30,268 bases of DNA from Micromonosporaceae bacterium. GTDB taxonomy: Bacteria > Actinomycetota > Actinomycetes > Mycobacteriales > Micromonosporaceae. The notes below the pieces were generated by a model, which saw nothing but the letters and a program-made list of their open reading frames with translations, ran no database searches and was not told where the DNA came from. The DNA is taken from assembly GCA_019690055.1 (NCBI GenBank), contig JADGGF010000005.1:1-30268 (forward strand), in the 5' to 3' direction. Both the position numbers and the translations under genes were made by a program. Shown here piece after piece: positions 9,008-16,940 of this stretch (within the stretch, counting starts at the first letter, position 1; every line of letters starts with the position of its first letter).

Positions 9008-9047
9008 TTGACAGTGTGTTGACACTGTGATGTAGCGCGCAGAGAAT
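9008..9047 (+). promoter_or_regulatory. Promoter with an overlapping inverted repeat upstream of the amidohydrolase
   Basis: Two consensus TTGACA boxes lie at 9008-9013 and 9019-9024. The inverted repeat ACAGTGT-GTTG-ACACTGT (9011-9028) overlaps both. The second box has GAGAAT at 9042-9047 with 17-bp spacing; the first has TGTAGC at 9031-9036, also at 17 bp. A repressor bound to the dyad would cover the -35 region. The amidohydrolase start lies about 60 bp downstream with a GAGGAG ribosome site. Confidence 0.55.
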
Positions 9048-9108
9048 CTGAACAGTTCACCCGCTACGTACGCCCTCGTTCCGTCCTATTGAACACCGAG
9101 GAGCTTCC

Positions 9109-10545
9109 ATGACTGTCCCTGAGCCTGGCTCCCCGATCGTCTTCCGCAACGGACTCGTTCTCACGCTCGACGACCGGCGCACCATCATTCGCAGCGGTGA
9201 CGTGCTCATCGAGGGCGATCGGATCAGCGCCGTCGGCGAAAGGCTCGCCGCTCCGGAGGGCGCATTCGAGATCGACGCATCTGGCGGCATCATCATGCCG
9301 GGCATGGTCGACACCCACCGCCACATGTGGCAGACCGCCATGCGCGGCTACGGCGCGGACTGGACCCTGACCCAGTACTTCGTCTGGTACTACCTGCAGT
9401 TCGGCAAGCTCTTCCGGCCGGAAGATATCTACGCTGGCAATTATCTAAGCGCGCTGGAGGCGATCGACGCGGGCGTGACCACGTCGGTGGACTGGTCGCA
9501 CGGGTTGCAGACCACGCAGCACGCCGACGCGGCCGTGGATGCGCTCAAGGCGGTGCCGGGCCGGTTCGTCCTCGGCTACGGCAACATCCAGCAGTCGCCG
9601 TGGGAGTGGACCACCTCCCCCGAGTTCCGCGACTTCGTCAACCGCCGCATCACCATCGGCGACGACATGCTGGGATTCCAGATCTGCTTCGACCTGCCCG
9701 CCCGGGACAACGACGAGTGGCCCGAGCGGGCCGCGTTCGAGGTGGCGCGTGAGCTGGGTGTCGCCGTCTCCACGCACTCGGGCGTGTGGAACGTGACCAA
9801 GGACGACAGCATCAAGTGGATGTACGAGAACGGCTTCATGGGGCCGTCGAACATCTATGTCCACGCCGCCTCGCTGAGCGAGGACTCCTACCACCGCATC
9901 GCCGCGACCGGCGGCTCGATCTCGGTCTCGGCCGAGAGTGAGGCGAGCGCCGGCCAGGGCTACCCGACCACCTGGGAGGCCCGCAAGTACGGCATCCCGA
10001 TCTCGCTCTCCAACGACACGAGCGTGTGGTGGAGCGGAGACATGTTCGCCGCGATGCGCAACACGCTCAACGCGGACCGCATCCGCGAACACTACGAGGC
10101 CCACCTGCAGGGCGAGACCGTCACTCACCTCTCCGCCCGCGCTCAGCACGCGGTGGAGTGGGCCACCCGCGGCGGGGCGAAGGCGCTGGGCTGGGACAGC
10201 CTCATCGGCAGCCTCGAGGTGGGCAAGAAGGCGGACGTGGTCCTGCTCAAGAACGACCAGGACCCGGCGATGACGCCGATCATCAACCCGTACGGCCACG
10301 TGGTGTACCAGGCGCAGCGCTCCGACGTGCACACCGTGGTCATCAACGGCCGCATCGTGAAGCACAACCACACGCTGCTCGTCGGCAGCGTGGCCAAGGC
10401 CAAGGCGGCGGCCGAGCGCACCGTCGAGTACCTGGTGAGCCAGATGGGCTACGACGCCTGGGCCTCCGGCATGAACCCGGAGATCCCCGAGCAGCAGAAG
10501 CGCGCCATGGACAACCCGTACATGTACACCGAATACAAGGGCTGA
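9109..10545 (+). CDS. Metal-dependent amidohydrolase, TRZ/ATZ/SsnA (COG0402) type
   Basis: 478 residues, typical of the cyclic amidohydrolase / chlorohydrolase / deaminase family. The metal ligands are visible: H70 and H72 (DTHRHMW), H223 (STHSG), H252 (VHAASL) and D303 (SNDTS). The N-terminal and C-terminal beta segments (LVLTLDDRRTIIRSGDVLI and the VGKKADVVLL region) are the usual flanking composite domain. The family hydrolyses C-N or C-Cl bonds on purines, pyrimidines, triazines and related heterocycles. The substrate cannot be read from the sequence. It is a single gene with its own promoter/operator and a strong terminator. It might feed the catabolic island further downstream, but gene order alone does not show that. 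Confidence 0.9.
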   Translation: MTVPEPGSPIVFRNGLVLTLDDRRTIIRSGDVLIEGDRISAVGERLAAPEGAFEIDASGGIIMPGMVDTHRHMWQTAMRGYGADWTLTQYFVWYYLQFGKLFRPEDIYAGNYLSALEAIDAGVTTSVDWSHGLQTTQHADAAVDALKAVPGRFVLGYGNIQQSPWEWTTSPEFRDFVNRRITIGDDMLGFQICFDLPARDNDEWPERAAFEVARELGVAVSTHSGVWNVTKDDSIKWMYENGFMGPSNIYVHAASLSEDSYHRIAATGGSISVSAESEASAGQGYPTTWEARKYGIPISLSNDTSVWWSGDMFAAMRNTLNADRIREHYEAHLQGETVTHLSARAQHAVEWATRGGAKALGWDSLIGSLEVGKKADVVLLKNDQDPAMTPIINPYGHVVYQAQRSDVHTVVINGRIVKHNHTLLVGSVAKAKAAAERTVEYLVSQMGYDAWASGMNPEIPEQQKRAMDNPYMYTEYKG

Positions 10546-10580
10546 ACCCGGCACCCCCTGTCCCACCTCGCCCCCACAAT

Positions 10581-10630
10581 CCAGGGCATATGAGTGTGAG
10601 TCGATCATCAGACGCACTCATATGCCCTGG
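10581..10630. terminator. Bidirectional terminator with a perfect 16-bp stem
   Basis: CCAGGGCATATGAGTG at 10581-10596 is exactly complementary to 10615-10630, with an 18-base loop. It sits between the convergent amidohydrolase (stop at 10545) and the ECF42 sigma gene (stop at 10651), exactly where a shared terminator is expected. The middle of the stem is AT-rich, unlike most local GC hairpins. Confidence 0.8.
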
Positions 10631-10650
10631 GTCGTTGCTGGGCGTGGTGG

Positions 10651-11883
10651 TCAGGCGGAGGCCAGAAGACGTCGTAGCCGGGTATGTAAATGCCGCCACT
10701 CGGCGATGTTTCGAGTCTGTTTGATGGCCTGCCGATAGGCCGCCGCCGCCTCGTCGGTTCGGCCCAGTCGCTCGAGAAGATGGGCGCGGACCGACGCCAG
10801 CCGGGGCAGGCGAGGGCGCTGCTCGGCCAGGTCGTCGAGGTGGGCGAGGGCGTACTCCGCGCCGTGGACCATCGCCTCGGCGACGATCCGGTTGAGGGCG
10901 ATCGTCGGGTTGCGGTGGTCGGTGACGATCTCGAGCAGCCGGTACAGGGCGAGGATCTCGCCCCAATCGGTGGAGGCGGTGTCGGGCGCCTCGGCGTGCA
11001 GCGCGGCGATACAGGCCTGCAGCAGGTACGGACCGGGGGTGGCGCCCACGACGGCGCGCTCCACCAACGCTCGCCCCTCCGCGATGAGCGTCTGGTCCCA
11101 CCGACGGCGGTCCTGCTCGTCAAGCGGGATCAGGCAGTTGTCCGCCCCGACACGGGCCGGACGCCGGGCTTCGGTGAGGAGCATGAGGGCGAGCAGCCCG
11201 CTGACCTCCGTGTCGTGCGGCCGCGCCGCCTGCAGCAGGCGGGCGAGCCGGATGGCCTCGGCCGCGAGGTCGGCATCGTGCGCCGGTTCACCGGTCGTGG
11301 TGTGGTGAGCCTCGGTGAACATGACGTAGAGGACGTCGAGCACGGACGGCAGGCGCTCGGTGACGTCGCTCGGTCGCGGCAAGGCGCCGCCCAGCTCGGC
11401 GATGCGCCGCTTGGCCCGGGTGATGCGCTGGGCGACCGTCGACTCCGGCAACTGGTACACGTTGGCGATCTGGGCCGTGCTGAGCCCGGCGACCGCGCGC
11501 AGCGTCAGCGCAACCTGGGCCGATCGGGGCAACGCCGGATGGCAGCACAGCTGCAGCAGGAGCAGGCTGTCATCGACCGCACTCGACTCCGAGCCGGTCA
11601 GCGGCAGCGCCAGCAGCGCCTCCCGCGCCTCGCGCTCCCGCCGACGATGATCGCTGCGCACGAGGTCGATGTACCGCCGGCGCGCCGCCGTCACGAGCCA
11701 GGCCAGCGGGTCGGCCGGGGCCTGGCCCGCCCACTGCTGGTGCGCCGCGAGCAGGGCCTCCTGAACCGCGTCCTCACACAGATCGATCTGATCCCGGCCG
11801 TACGTGCGCAGGAGCCGGGCGAGGGCCTGAGGCACGAGGTCGCGCCAGAGGCCCTCGTCGACGCGGGGTAGGCTCGCGGTCAC
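10651..11883 (-). CDS. ECF sigma factor of the ECF42 type with a C-terminal TPR-like extension
   Basis: 410 residues. The sigma-2 region lies at about 10-80 (DAVQEALLAAHQQW, DPLAWLVTAARRRYIDLVR) and sigma-4 at about 110-165 (LPRSAQVALTLRAVAGLSTAQIA and the TVAQRITRAKRRI helix). A helical extension of about 240 residues follows. This architecture next to a DGPF/YCII protein is the signature of ECF42 sigma factors, where the extension is known to matter for activity and no anti-sigma factor is usually encoded. The GTG start overlaps the stop of the YCII gene by four bases (GTGA), implying translational coupling. A TTA codon lies near the C terminus (10687-10689). The target promoters are unknown. 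Confidence 0.92.
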   Translation of the reverse strand: MTASLPRVDEGLWRDLVPQALARLLRTYGRDQIDLCEDAVQEALLAAHQQWAGQAPADPLAWLVTAARRRYIDLVRSDHRRREREAREALLALPLTGSESSAVDDSLLLLQLCCHPALPRSAQVALTLRAVAGLSTAQIANVYQLPESTVAQRITRAKRRIAELGGALPRPSDVTERLPSVLDVLYVMFTEAHHTTTGEPAHDADLAAEAIRLARLLQAARPHDTEVSGLLALMLLTEARRPARVGADNCLIPLDEQDRRRWDQTLIAEGRALVERAVVGATPGPYLLQACIAALHAEAPDTASTDWGEILALYRLLEIVTDHRNPTIALNRIVAEAMVHGAEYALAHLDDLAEQRPRLPRLASVRAHLLERLGRTDEAAAAYRQAIKQTRNIAEWRHLHTRLRRLLASA

Positions 11884-12248
11884 AGGTCGCCGAGGTCGGA
11901 GAACATGACCGGCCGGATCTCCACAGCGAGTCCGTCGATGGATGCGTCCGGGATCATCTTGGCCAGCTCGAGCACGCGGGCCTCGTCCTCGACATCCACC
12001 AGGTAGAAGCCGCCCAGGAACTCCTTCGCCTCGGCGAACGGGCCGTCGGTGACCTCGGGGACGCCGTTGCGCGCGCGGACGACCTTGCTCTGGCTGGGGT
12101 CGGCGAGGGCCTGGGTCGCGATGAACTCGCCGCTCTCCTTCGTCCGCGCAGTGAAGGCGGCGTGGCCCTCCTCGATCATCCTCTGCTGCTCCTCGGTCAA
12201 CCGCTCCAGGACAGCGGGATCAACCTGCATCAGGATCAGGTACTTCAC
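11880..12248 (-). CDS. YCII/DGPF-domain protein, partner of the ECF42 sigma factor
   Basis: 122 residues with the hallmark DGPFAEAKEFLGGFYLVDVED segment and a C-terminal EIRPVM strand, typical of YCII-related DGPF proteins. These small ferredoxin-like-fold proteins accompany ECF42 sigma factors in many actinobacteria, and their biochemical role is undetermined. The GTG start has a strong GAGGAGGAG ribosome site five or so bases upstream. The stop overlaps the start of the sigma gene. The ribosome site itself lies in the last unit of the 18-bp tandem repeats. Confidence 0.93.
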   Translation of the reverse strand: MKYLILMQVDPAVLERLTEEQQRMIEEGHAAFTARTKESGEFIATQALADPSQSKVVRARNGVPEVTDGPFAEAKEFLGGFYLVDVEDEARVLELAKMIPDASIDGLAVEIRPVMFSDLGDL

Positions 12249-12388
12249 GACTCCTCCTCATACTGGGCGTCCGCCGCATACTGGGCGTCCTCCTCAGACT
12301 GGGCGGCCCGAGTGGCGCACCCTCCAATGGTCGTCACGCTCGCCCCGGACACGACAACCGGCCCCAATAAATCTCTGGGGTCCGGCAC
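12245..12388 (-). CDS. Possible 47-residue ORF coupled to the YCII gene
   Basis: A GTG with AGGCGG six bases upstream opens a short frame whose TGA overlaps the GTG start of the YCII gene (GTGA), the same coupling used between YCII and sigma. The product ends in an acidic repeat (EEDAQYAADAQYEEES) encoded by the 18-bp tandem repeats. I recognise no domain. The overlap and the codon-length repeats favour a real or formerly real gene. The short length and mostly unremarkable sequence argue for chance. Confidence 0.22.
   Translation of the reverse strand: MPDPRDLLGPVVVSGASVTTIGGCATRAAQSEEDAQYAADAQYEEES
12259..12312. repeat. Three 18-bp tandem repeats before the YCII gene
   Basis: The core CATACTGGGCGTCC occurs at 12259 and 12277, with a diverged third copy at 12295 (CAGACTGGGCGGCC). 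The 18-bp period preserves reading frame. On the minus strand the units read Asp-Ala-Gln-Tyr-x-x. They lie directly upstream of, and partly within, the ribosome site of the YCII gene. Confidence 0.7.
12358..12385. other. Hairpin in the divergent YCII / MFS promoter region
   Basis: CCGG-CCCCA and TGGGG-T-CCGG pair around an AT-rich loop (ATAAATCTC), with one bulged base. It lies between the divergent starts, so it is more likely an operator or 5' leader structure than a terminator. The AT-rich loop could also supply a -10 element. This is weak evidence. Confidence 0.3.
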
Positions 12389-12439
12389 GTGTATCCGCCT
12401 GCGCTGTCGGGAACGGCCCCGGCGTGTCGACCAAGGGGC

Positions 12440-13278
12440 ATGACACTGGTTCTTCGCCGGGCGGGCGCCCGCCCCACCGCTCGTCCCTGGCTCGGCCTGG
12501 CGTTGCTGCTCCTGCCGACCGCCCTGGTCGCCGTCGACATCAACGTGCTCTTCCTGGCCCTGCCCGCGCTCACCGCCGACCTGCGGGTCAGCCCGGTCGA
12601 GCAGTTGTGGATCGTCGACTCGTACGGCCTGGTCGTCGGCGTTCTCGCGATCGTCGCGGGTTCGGTCGGTGACCGGATCGGACGACGGCGGCTGTTGCTG
12701 CTGGGGAGCGCCGGGTTCCTGGTCGGGTCCGTGGTGGCCGCGTTCGCGCCGGCCGCCCCGGTCCTGATCCTCGCTCGGTGGCCGCCGTCGCCTTCGCCCC
12801 GCTGGCCCTGGGCATCGCCGTCGGGACATCACTGGCTCCCACCCTCGCGCGGCGGCGGCCGGAGCGCCGGCTCGTGCCCGCCGGCCTGGCCCTGTCGGCG
12901 GTCGCCGACCTGTTCCTCGGGCTCGGGGTCGGCCGCCACGGGCTGTCGCTCCTTGTCCCGGCCTTAGCGGTCGTGGGGCTCGGGTGCGGGCCGTTGCTCG
13001 CCTTCGGTACGCATCGGGTCGTCTCCGCGGCCCCGGCCCGCGCGGCCGGTCGGGCGGCCGCGCTCGCCGAGACCGGCAACCACCTCGGCACCGCCCTCGG
13101 CCTGGCCGCGCTCGGCACGGTGGGGCGCGTGGCCGCGGCGAGCGCTGCGGCCGAGTTGGGTGCCGTTACCGGCGCTCTGTCCACTGTGGGCGCGGTGGCG
13201 GCCGGCGTGTTCCTGCTCTGCGCGGTGGCCAACCTCGCCGTCCTACGCGAGGTGCGGCCTCACGAGCGCAGGAGCTGA
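12440..13278 (+). pseudogene. Remnant of a DHA2-type MFS exporter (internal deletion and frameshift)
   Basis: The first about 113 codons encode a normal start of an EmrB/QacA-type drug exporter: TM1 with VDINVLFLALPAL, TM2, the motif-A loop GSVGDRIGRRRLLLLG, then TM4 up to PVLILAR. Near 12776-12780 the coding frame changes and the sequence resumes with AFAPLALGIAVGTSLAPTLARRR and three or four more helices to a stop at 13276-13278, which resembles the last third of the family. Such exporters run to about 450-500 residues; this locus has room for about 280, so roughly TM5 to TM8 are missing and the halves are out of frame. The 3' end overlaps the convergent dehydrogenase gene by 19 bp. Sequencing error alone would not explain the missing helices. 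Confidence 0.75.
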
Positions 13279-14126
13279 GCGAGAGCGGACATGTCCTTGC
13301 CGCCGAGACCGTGCTCGATCGCCTCGGCGACCGCGGCCCGGTTCGCGGCGAGCTGCGGCATGCGCGCGCCGACGCTGTCGGCGAGCTCGGCGATCAGGCG
13401 CAGGTCCTTGGCCACGAGGTCGAGCGCGAACGCGACCGGTGCGGTCTCAGGCTCCACATAGGACTGACGCTTGTACTGGACGAACGGCGCGGCTACGGCG
13501 CTGCTGGTGAAGACGTCGTAGGCGGCGGCCCGGTCGACCCCGGCCTTCTCCGCCAGCACCAGCGCTTCGGCCACCGCCTGGTTCAGGCCGTGTACCACGG
13601 AGTTGACGACCAGCTTCATGGTCGCCCCCGCGCCCTGGCCGCCGAGGTGCACGATGCGGGCGGCGAACGAGGACAGGGCGGGCCTGGCCTGCTCCAGGGC
13701 CGCGGCGTCACCGCCGGCCAGCACGGTGAGCTGGCCGCTCTGGACCAGCGCCACGCTGCCCGAGACCGGTGTGTCCACAAGGGACGCCCCGCGGGCGGCG
13801 ACCTCGGCGGCCATCTCGCGGACGGTCGCGGGCGCGATCGTGCTGGTGTCGCAGACGACCGTGCCGGCGCTCAGCCCGGCGATGAGGCCGTCCTCGCCCC
13901 GGTAGGCGGCCCGCACCGCGTCATCGTCGGCGAGCGAGACGATGACCACCGACGCCCCACGCACCGCCTCGGCGGCCGTCCGGGCGACCGGGGCGCCGAG
14001 GCCCTCAGCCCGGGAGGCGGTGCGGTTGTAGACGGTGACCGGGTGGCCGGCCGCGAGCAACCGGCCCACCATGGCCGCGCCCATCCGCCCCGTGCCGATG
14101 ACGGCGACGGGTGCTGCCGTGGTCAT
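13260..14126 (-). CDS. NAD(P)-dependent beta-hydroxyacid dehydrogenase (3-hydroxyisobutyrate dehydrogenase-like)
   Basis: 288 residues, normal for the family. It has the N-terminal Rossmann motif GTGRMG (11-16), the substrate-binding VDTPVSGS (117-124), and the GAGATMKLVVN segment with catalytic Lys171. The family oxidises 3-hydroxy acids such as 3-hydroxyisobutyrate, tartronate semialdehyde or gamma-hydroxybutyrate; the exact substrate is not readable. The ATG at 14126 overlaps the stop of the SDR gene (ATGA), so translation is coupled. An in-frame GTG farther upstream would run into the SDR gene and adds only low-complexity residues. It is the last gene of the minus-strand operon and should act late in the pathway. 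Confidence 0.9.
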   Translation of the reverse strand: MTTAAPVAVIGTGRMGAAMVGRLLAAGHPVTVYNRTASRAEGLGAPVARTAAEAVRGASVVIVSLADDDAVRAAYRGEDGLIAGLSAGTVVCDTSTIAPATVREMAAEVAARGASLVDTPVSGSVALVQSGQLTVLAGGDAAALEQARPALSSFAARIVHLGGQGAGATMKLVVNSVVHGLNQAVAEALVLAEKAGVDRAAAYDVFTSSAVAAPFVQYKRQSYVEPETAPVAFALDLVAKDLRLIAELADSVGARMPQLAANRAAVAEAIEHGLGGKDMSALAQLLRS

Positions 14127-14827
14127 CGCCAGCCACCATCCACGGTGAGGTCGACGCCGTTGACGCTCTTGTTCTCCAGCAGGAACACGCACGCGTCCAC
14201 GACGTCGGCCATCGTGGGCAGCCGCCCCGTCAGCGTGCCCGCGACCACGTGGTCGAGCGGCTTGCCCTGCCAGAACGGGCTGTCGCCGACGATGCCGGGG
14301 TGGATCGAGTTGACCCGGATCGGGGCCAGCTCGACCGACAGCGTCCGCACCATACCGATGACGCCGCCGTTGATGGAGCTCACCGTGGTCGAGCCCGGGT
14401 AGGGACGCAGCCGGGCCATCCCGCCGAAGAGCAGGACCGATCCGTTGCCGGTAAGTCTGTCGGCCAAGGCGTGGATCACCTCGGTGTAGCCGACGAGCTT
14501 GATGGTGACGAGGCGGACCGCCCGCTCGACGTTGTAGTCCTTGACGTAGTTCGCGTCGCGCTCGATCGCGGCGAGCACCAGATGGTCGACCGGCCCGACG
14601 CTGGCCAGGTTCGCGGCGATCTCCTGCGGCTTGGACAGGTCGAGAGCCAGACCGCGGGTGTCGCCGCCGATCTCGCTCGCGACCTTCGCCGCGTTGGCGG
14701 CATCCCGACCGGTCAACACCACGGTGCGGCCCCGGCTGGCGTAGTAGCTGGCCAGCTCGCGCCCCAGACCGGCCGTACCGCCGACGATGACCACGGCGCC
14801 GGCCTGACCCGTCCCACTGTCCGCCAT
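14123..14827 (-). CDS. Atypical short-chain dehydrogenase/reductase-like protein lacking the catalytic triad
   Basis: 234 residues with an SDR Rossmann fold: GGTAGLG (16-22), LDLSKP after strand 3, an IRVNSIHPG motif and C-terminal NGVDLTVDGGWR. The active-site residues are replaced. The Tyr position of YxxxK is Val149, the Lys is Asn153, the Ser region reads FGGMA, and the structural Asn before helix 5 is Lys110. It may bind NAD(P) without classical SDR chemistry, or use another mechanism. I chose the ATG at 14827, which has GGAAGGA seven bases upstream. An ATG at 14896 overlaps the bicupin stop (TGATG) and would add 23 residues; both are plausible. Confidence 0.88.
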   Translation of the reverse strand: MADSGTGQAGAVVIVGGTAGLGRELASYYASRGRTVVLTGRDAANAAKVASEIGGDTRGLALDLSKPQEIAANLASVGPVDHLVLAAIERDANYVKDYNVERAVRLVTIKLVGYTEVIHALADRLTGNGSVLLFGGMARLRPYPGSTTVSSINGGVIGMVRTLSVELAPIRVNSIHPGIVGDSPFWQGKPLDHVVAGTLTGRLPTMADVVDACVFLLENKSVNGVDLTVDGGWR

Positions 14828-14895
14828 TGTCGTGTCCTTCCGTTGTGGCTCCACAGACGGATTCTTCCGTGCGAATAGTCGAGAGAAAAGCGACA

Positions 14896-15798
14896 TCAGT
14901 GATCGTGTCCGGTGATGGACTTCAGGTAGTCCCAGTCGCGCACGAACCGGTAGGAGTGCCGGCCCGGCGGCTGCGGCGCCTGCGTCTCGAGCCAGCGCAC
15001 GGGACCATTGCCGATGTTCTTGAATCCGTGGACGCAGCCGACGCCGGCGAACGCGACGTCACCGGCCTTGAGATGGTAGGTCTGCCCGTCGAAGACCGCC
15101 TCGGCCTCGCCCTCGAGGAACAGGTACGTCTCCTCAAACGGATGGTCGTGCGGCCCGGCCACCCCGGCCTCGTCGTACTGCACCATGAACATGGTGGTGA
15201 GCAGGGCACCGAGGTCGCTGTCGACCATCATCTTGACGGTGATTCCACTGTAGACAAGCAACGCGGTCCGCATGCTCGCCGACTGGGCCAGGTGCTCCTG
15301 GCGCTGGTTCGCGACCTCCATGTTGAAGGCCTCGATGTGGCCGAAGTTGCGGTTGCGCGGATCGCGCGGATCCACGGTCCCCGGCTCGGTGTTGGGCAGC
15401 GGGGGCACGGCGTAGACGTCGTGGGCGTACGAGGACCGGGGCTGCGGAGCCCGCATCTGGGCCCAGCGTGCCGGCTCGGAACCCTCGTTGCGCCAGGAGT
15501 GCGGCACGCCGAGCGGCAGCAGGCCGTAGTCGCCGGGCACCAGCCGCGTCGCGCCTTCCGGGGTCTGCACGATGACCGACCCCTGGATGACGTAGAAGCA
15601 CTCCTCGTAGGACTGCACGGCCGTCGCCACCGAGCCACCGGGTTCGAGCGCGCACACGCTGAACTCGGTGTGCACCGCACCCGGGGAGTTCTCGTCGACG
15701 ATCGTCCACCGGGTGAACCCCTGCCCGGCCCGCGGGTCCGGGGGCGGCAGGAACTGGGCGTCGGCGGCGTACGCGACGACGTGGCGCTTCGGGGTCAT
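14896..15798 (-). CDS. Bicupin protein with one intact metal site
   Basis: 300 residues forming two cupin domains (about 40-120 and 195-272). The C-terminal cupin keeps the metal ligands H217, H219, E223 and H257. The N-terminal cupin has lost the HxH (it reads VQSYEE around 61-66) but keeps a His in its second motif. One active and one degenerate cupin recalls ureidoglycine aminohydrolase and other bicupin dioxygenases, isomerases or hydrolases, but I would not assign a reaction. It has a strong ribosome site (AAGGAG, five bases before the ATG). It is fourth in the operon after E1 beta, and its stop overlaps the possible upstream SDR start. Confidence 0.88.
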   Translation of the reverse strand: MTPKRHVVAYAADAQFLPPPDPRAGQGFTRWTIVDENSPGAVHTEFSVCALEPGGSVATAVQSYEECFYVIQGSVIVQTPEGATRLVPGDYGLLPLGVPHSWRNEGSEPARWAQMRAPQPRSSYAHDVYAVPPLPNTEPGTVDPRDPRNRNFGHIEAFNMEVANQRQEHLAQSASMRTALLVYSGITVKMMVDSDLGALLTTMFMVQYDEAGVAGPHDHPFEETYLFLEGEAEAVFDGQTYHLKAGDVAFAGVGCVHGFKNIGNGPVRWLETQAPQPPGRHSYRFVRDWDYLKSITGHDH

Positions 15799-15896
15799 TC
15801 GCGCTCCTTCGGGGACTGGGCAGCCCGGGCCGAACGTGTACTCGTGGGGCGCACCGTACGACCCGGGCCGACTGGGCTCGCGAGGCTGGGGCTGCT

Positions 15897-16883
15897 CTAG
15901 AAGTTCACGACGGCCTTGACCGCCGCCACCACCTTGTCGACGGTCGGGATCACCGCCTCCTCCAACGTGTCGGCGAACGGCAACGGCACGTTCTCCGAGG
16001 CCACCCGCTTCACCGGTGCATCGAGAAGCTGGAATCCTTCATCGACGACCACCGAGACGAGGGTGGCCCCCCAACCGCCCTGGTGCGGATTCTCCTCGAC
16101 GGTGATCAGCCGGGAGGTCTTGCCCACCGAGGTGAGCACCGTGGTCAGATCCATGGGGATCAGGCAGCGCAGGTCGATGACCTCGGCCGACACCCCCTCG
16201 GCGGCGAGGCGTTCGGCCGCGGTCAGCGCGGTGGGCACCGTGGCCGCCAGCGCCACGATCGTGACGTCGCTGCCCTCCCGCACGATGTTGGCCTTGCCCA
16301 GCTCGACCACGTGACCCTCGGGCGGCTTGGGCCCCTTGCTCGCGAACAGCCCCTTGTGCTCGCAGAAGATCACCGGGTCGTCGCTGCGGATGGAGGCGGC
16401 CATCAGGCCGATGACGTCGGCCGGCGTGGACGGGGCGACGATCTTCAGGCCCGGAATGGTCAGTGCCCAGTTCTCCACCGCCTGCGAGTGCTGGGCCCCG
16501 AACCCGAGACCACCACCGTTGGCCGTGCGCAGCACCAGCGGTACGGTCACCTGCCCGCCGGTCATGTACCGGGCCTTGGGGATCTCGTTGGCCACGTAGT
16601 CCCAGCAGACCGCGAAGAAGTCGGAGAACATGATCTCCGCGACCGGCCGCATCCCGGTCATCGCGGCGCCCATGGCCGCGCCCACGATCGCCTGCTCGGA
16701 GATGGGCGTGTCCCAGACCCGGCGCGGGCCGAACTCCTTGAGCAGGCCGACGGTGGTCTTGAAGACGCCCTCGGCGGCCGCGATGTCCTCACCGAGACAG
16801 ACGACGGTCGGGTCGCGGCGCATCTCGCGGGCGATGCCCTCGGCCACCGCCTCCCGGTAGGTAATGATCTCAGTCTCTGCCAT
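15897..16883 (-). CDS. TPP-dependent 2-oxoacid/acetoin dehydrogenase E1 component, beta subunit
   Basis: 328 residues, the expected size for the beta subunit of a two-subunit E1 (pyruvate, branched-chain or acetoin dehydrogenase type). It shows TYREAVAEGIAREM, LGEDI, DTPISEQAIVGAAMGAA, the GFGAQHSQ segment and C-terminal ITVEENPHQGGWG. With E1 alpha it should decarboxylate a 2-oxo acid or cleave an acyloin with thiamine diphosphate. It lies 57 bp downstream of E1 alpha, with ribosome site GAAAGG. No E2 or E3 gene is in the window. Start ATG at 16883. Confidence 0.94.
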   Translation of the reverse strand: MAETEIITYREAVAEGIAREMRRDPTVVCLGEDIAAAEGVFKTTVGLLKEFGPRRVWDTPISEQAIVGAAMGAAMTGMRPVAEIMFSDFFAVCWDYVANEIPKARYMTGGQVTVPLVLRTANGGGLGFGAQHSQAVENWALTIPGLKIVAPSTPADVIGLMAASIRSDDPVIFCEHKGLFASKGPKPPEGHVVELGKANIVREGSDVTIVALAATVPTALTAAERLAAEGVSAEVIDLRCLIPMDLTTVLTSVGKTSRLITVEENPHQGGWGATLVSVVVDEGFQLLDAPVKRVASENVPLPFADTLEEAVIPTVDKVVAAVKAVVNF

Positions 16884-16940
16884 TGCCGGCCTTTCGTTCG
16901 CCCGTGGCTTGGATTGCTCGCGACTGCTCGCTCCGCCTGC

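Noticed and set aside
10581..10630. The perfect 16-bp inverted repeat as the end of an insertion sequence
   Set aside because: The arms are only 18 bases apart, with no transposase or target duplication; its place between convergent genes fits a terminator.
12440..13278. Two separate small membrane-protein genes instead of one broken exporter
   Set aside because: The first part ends in non-membrane low-complexity sequence after its fourth helix and the second begins mid-domain; together they match the two ends of one DHA2 exporter.
14896..15798. Calling the bicupin an ureidoglycine aminohydrolase
   Set aside because: The two-cupin layout fits, but no allantoinase, allantoate or ureidoglycolate genes are nearby.
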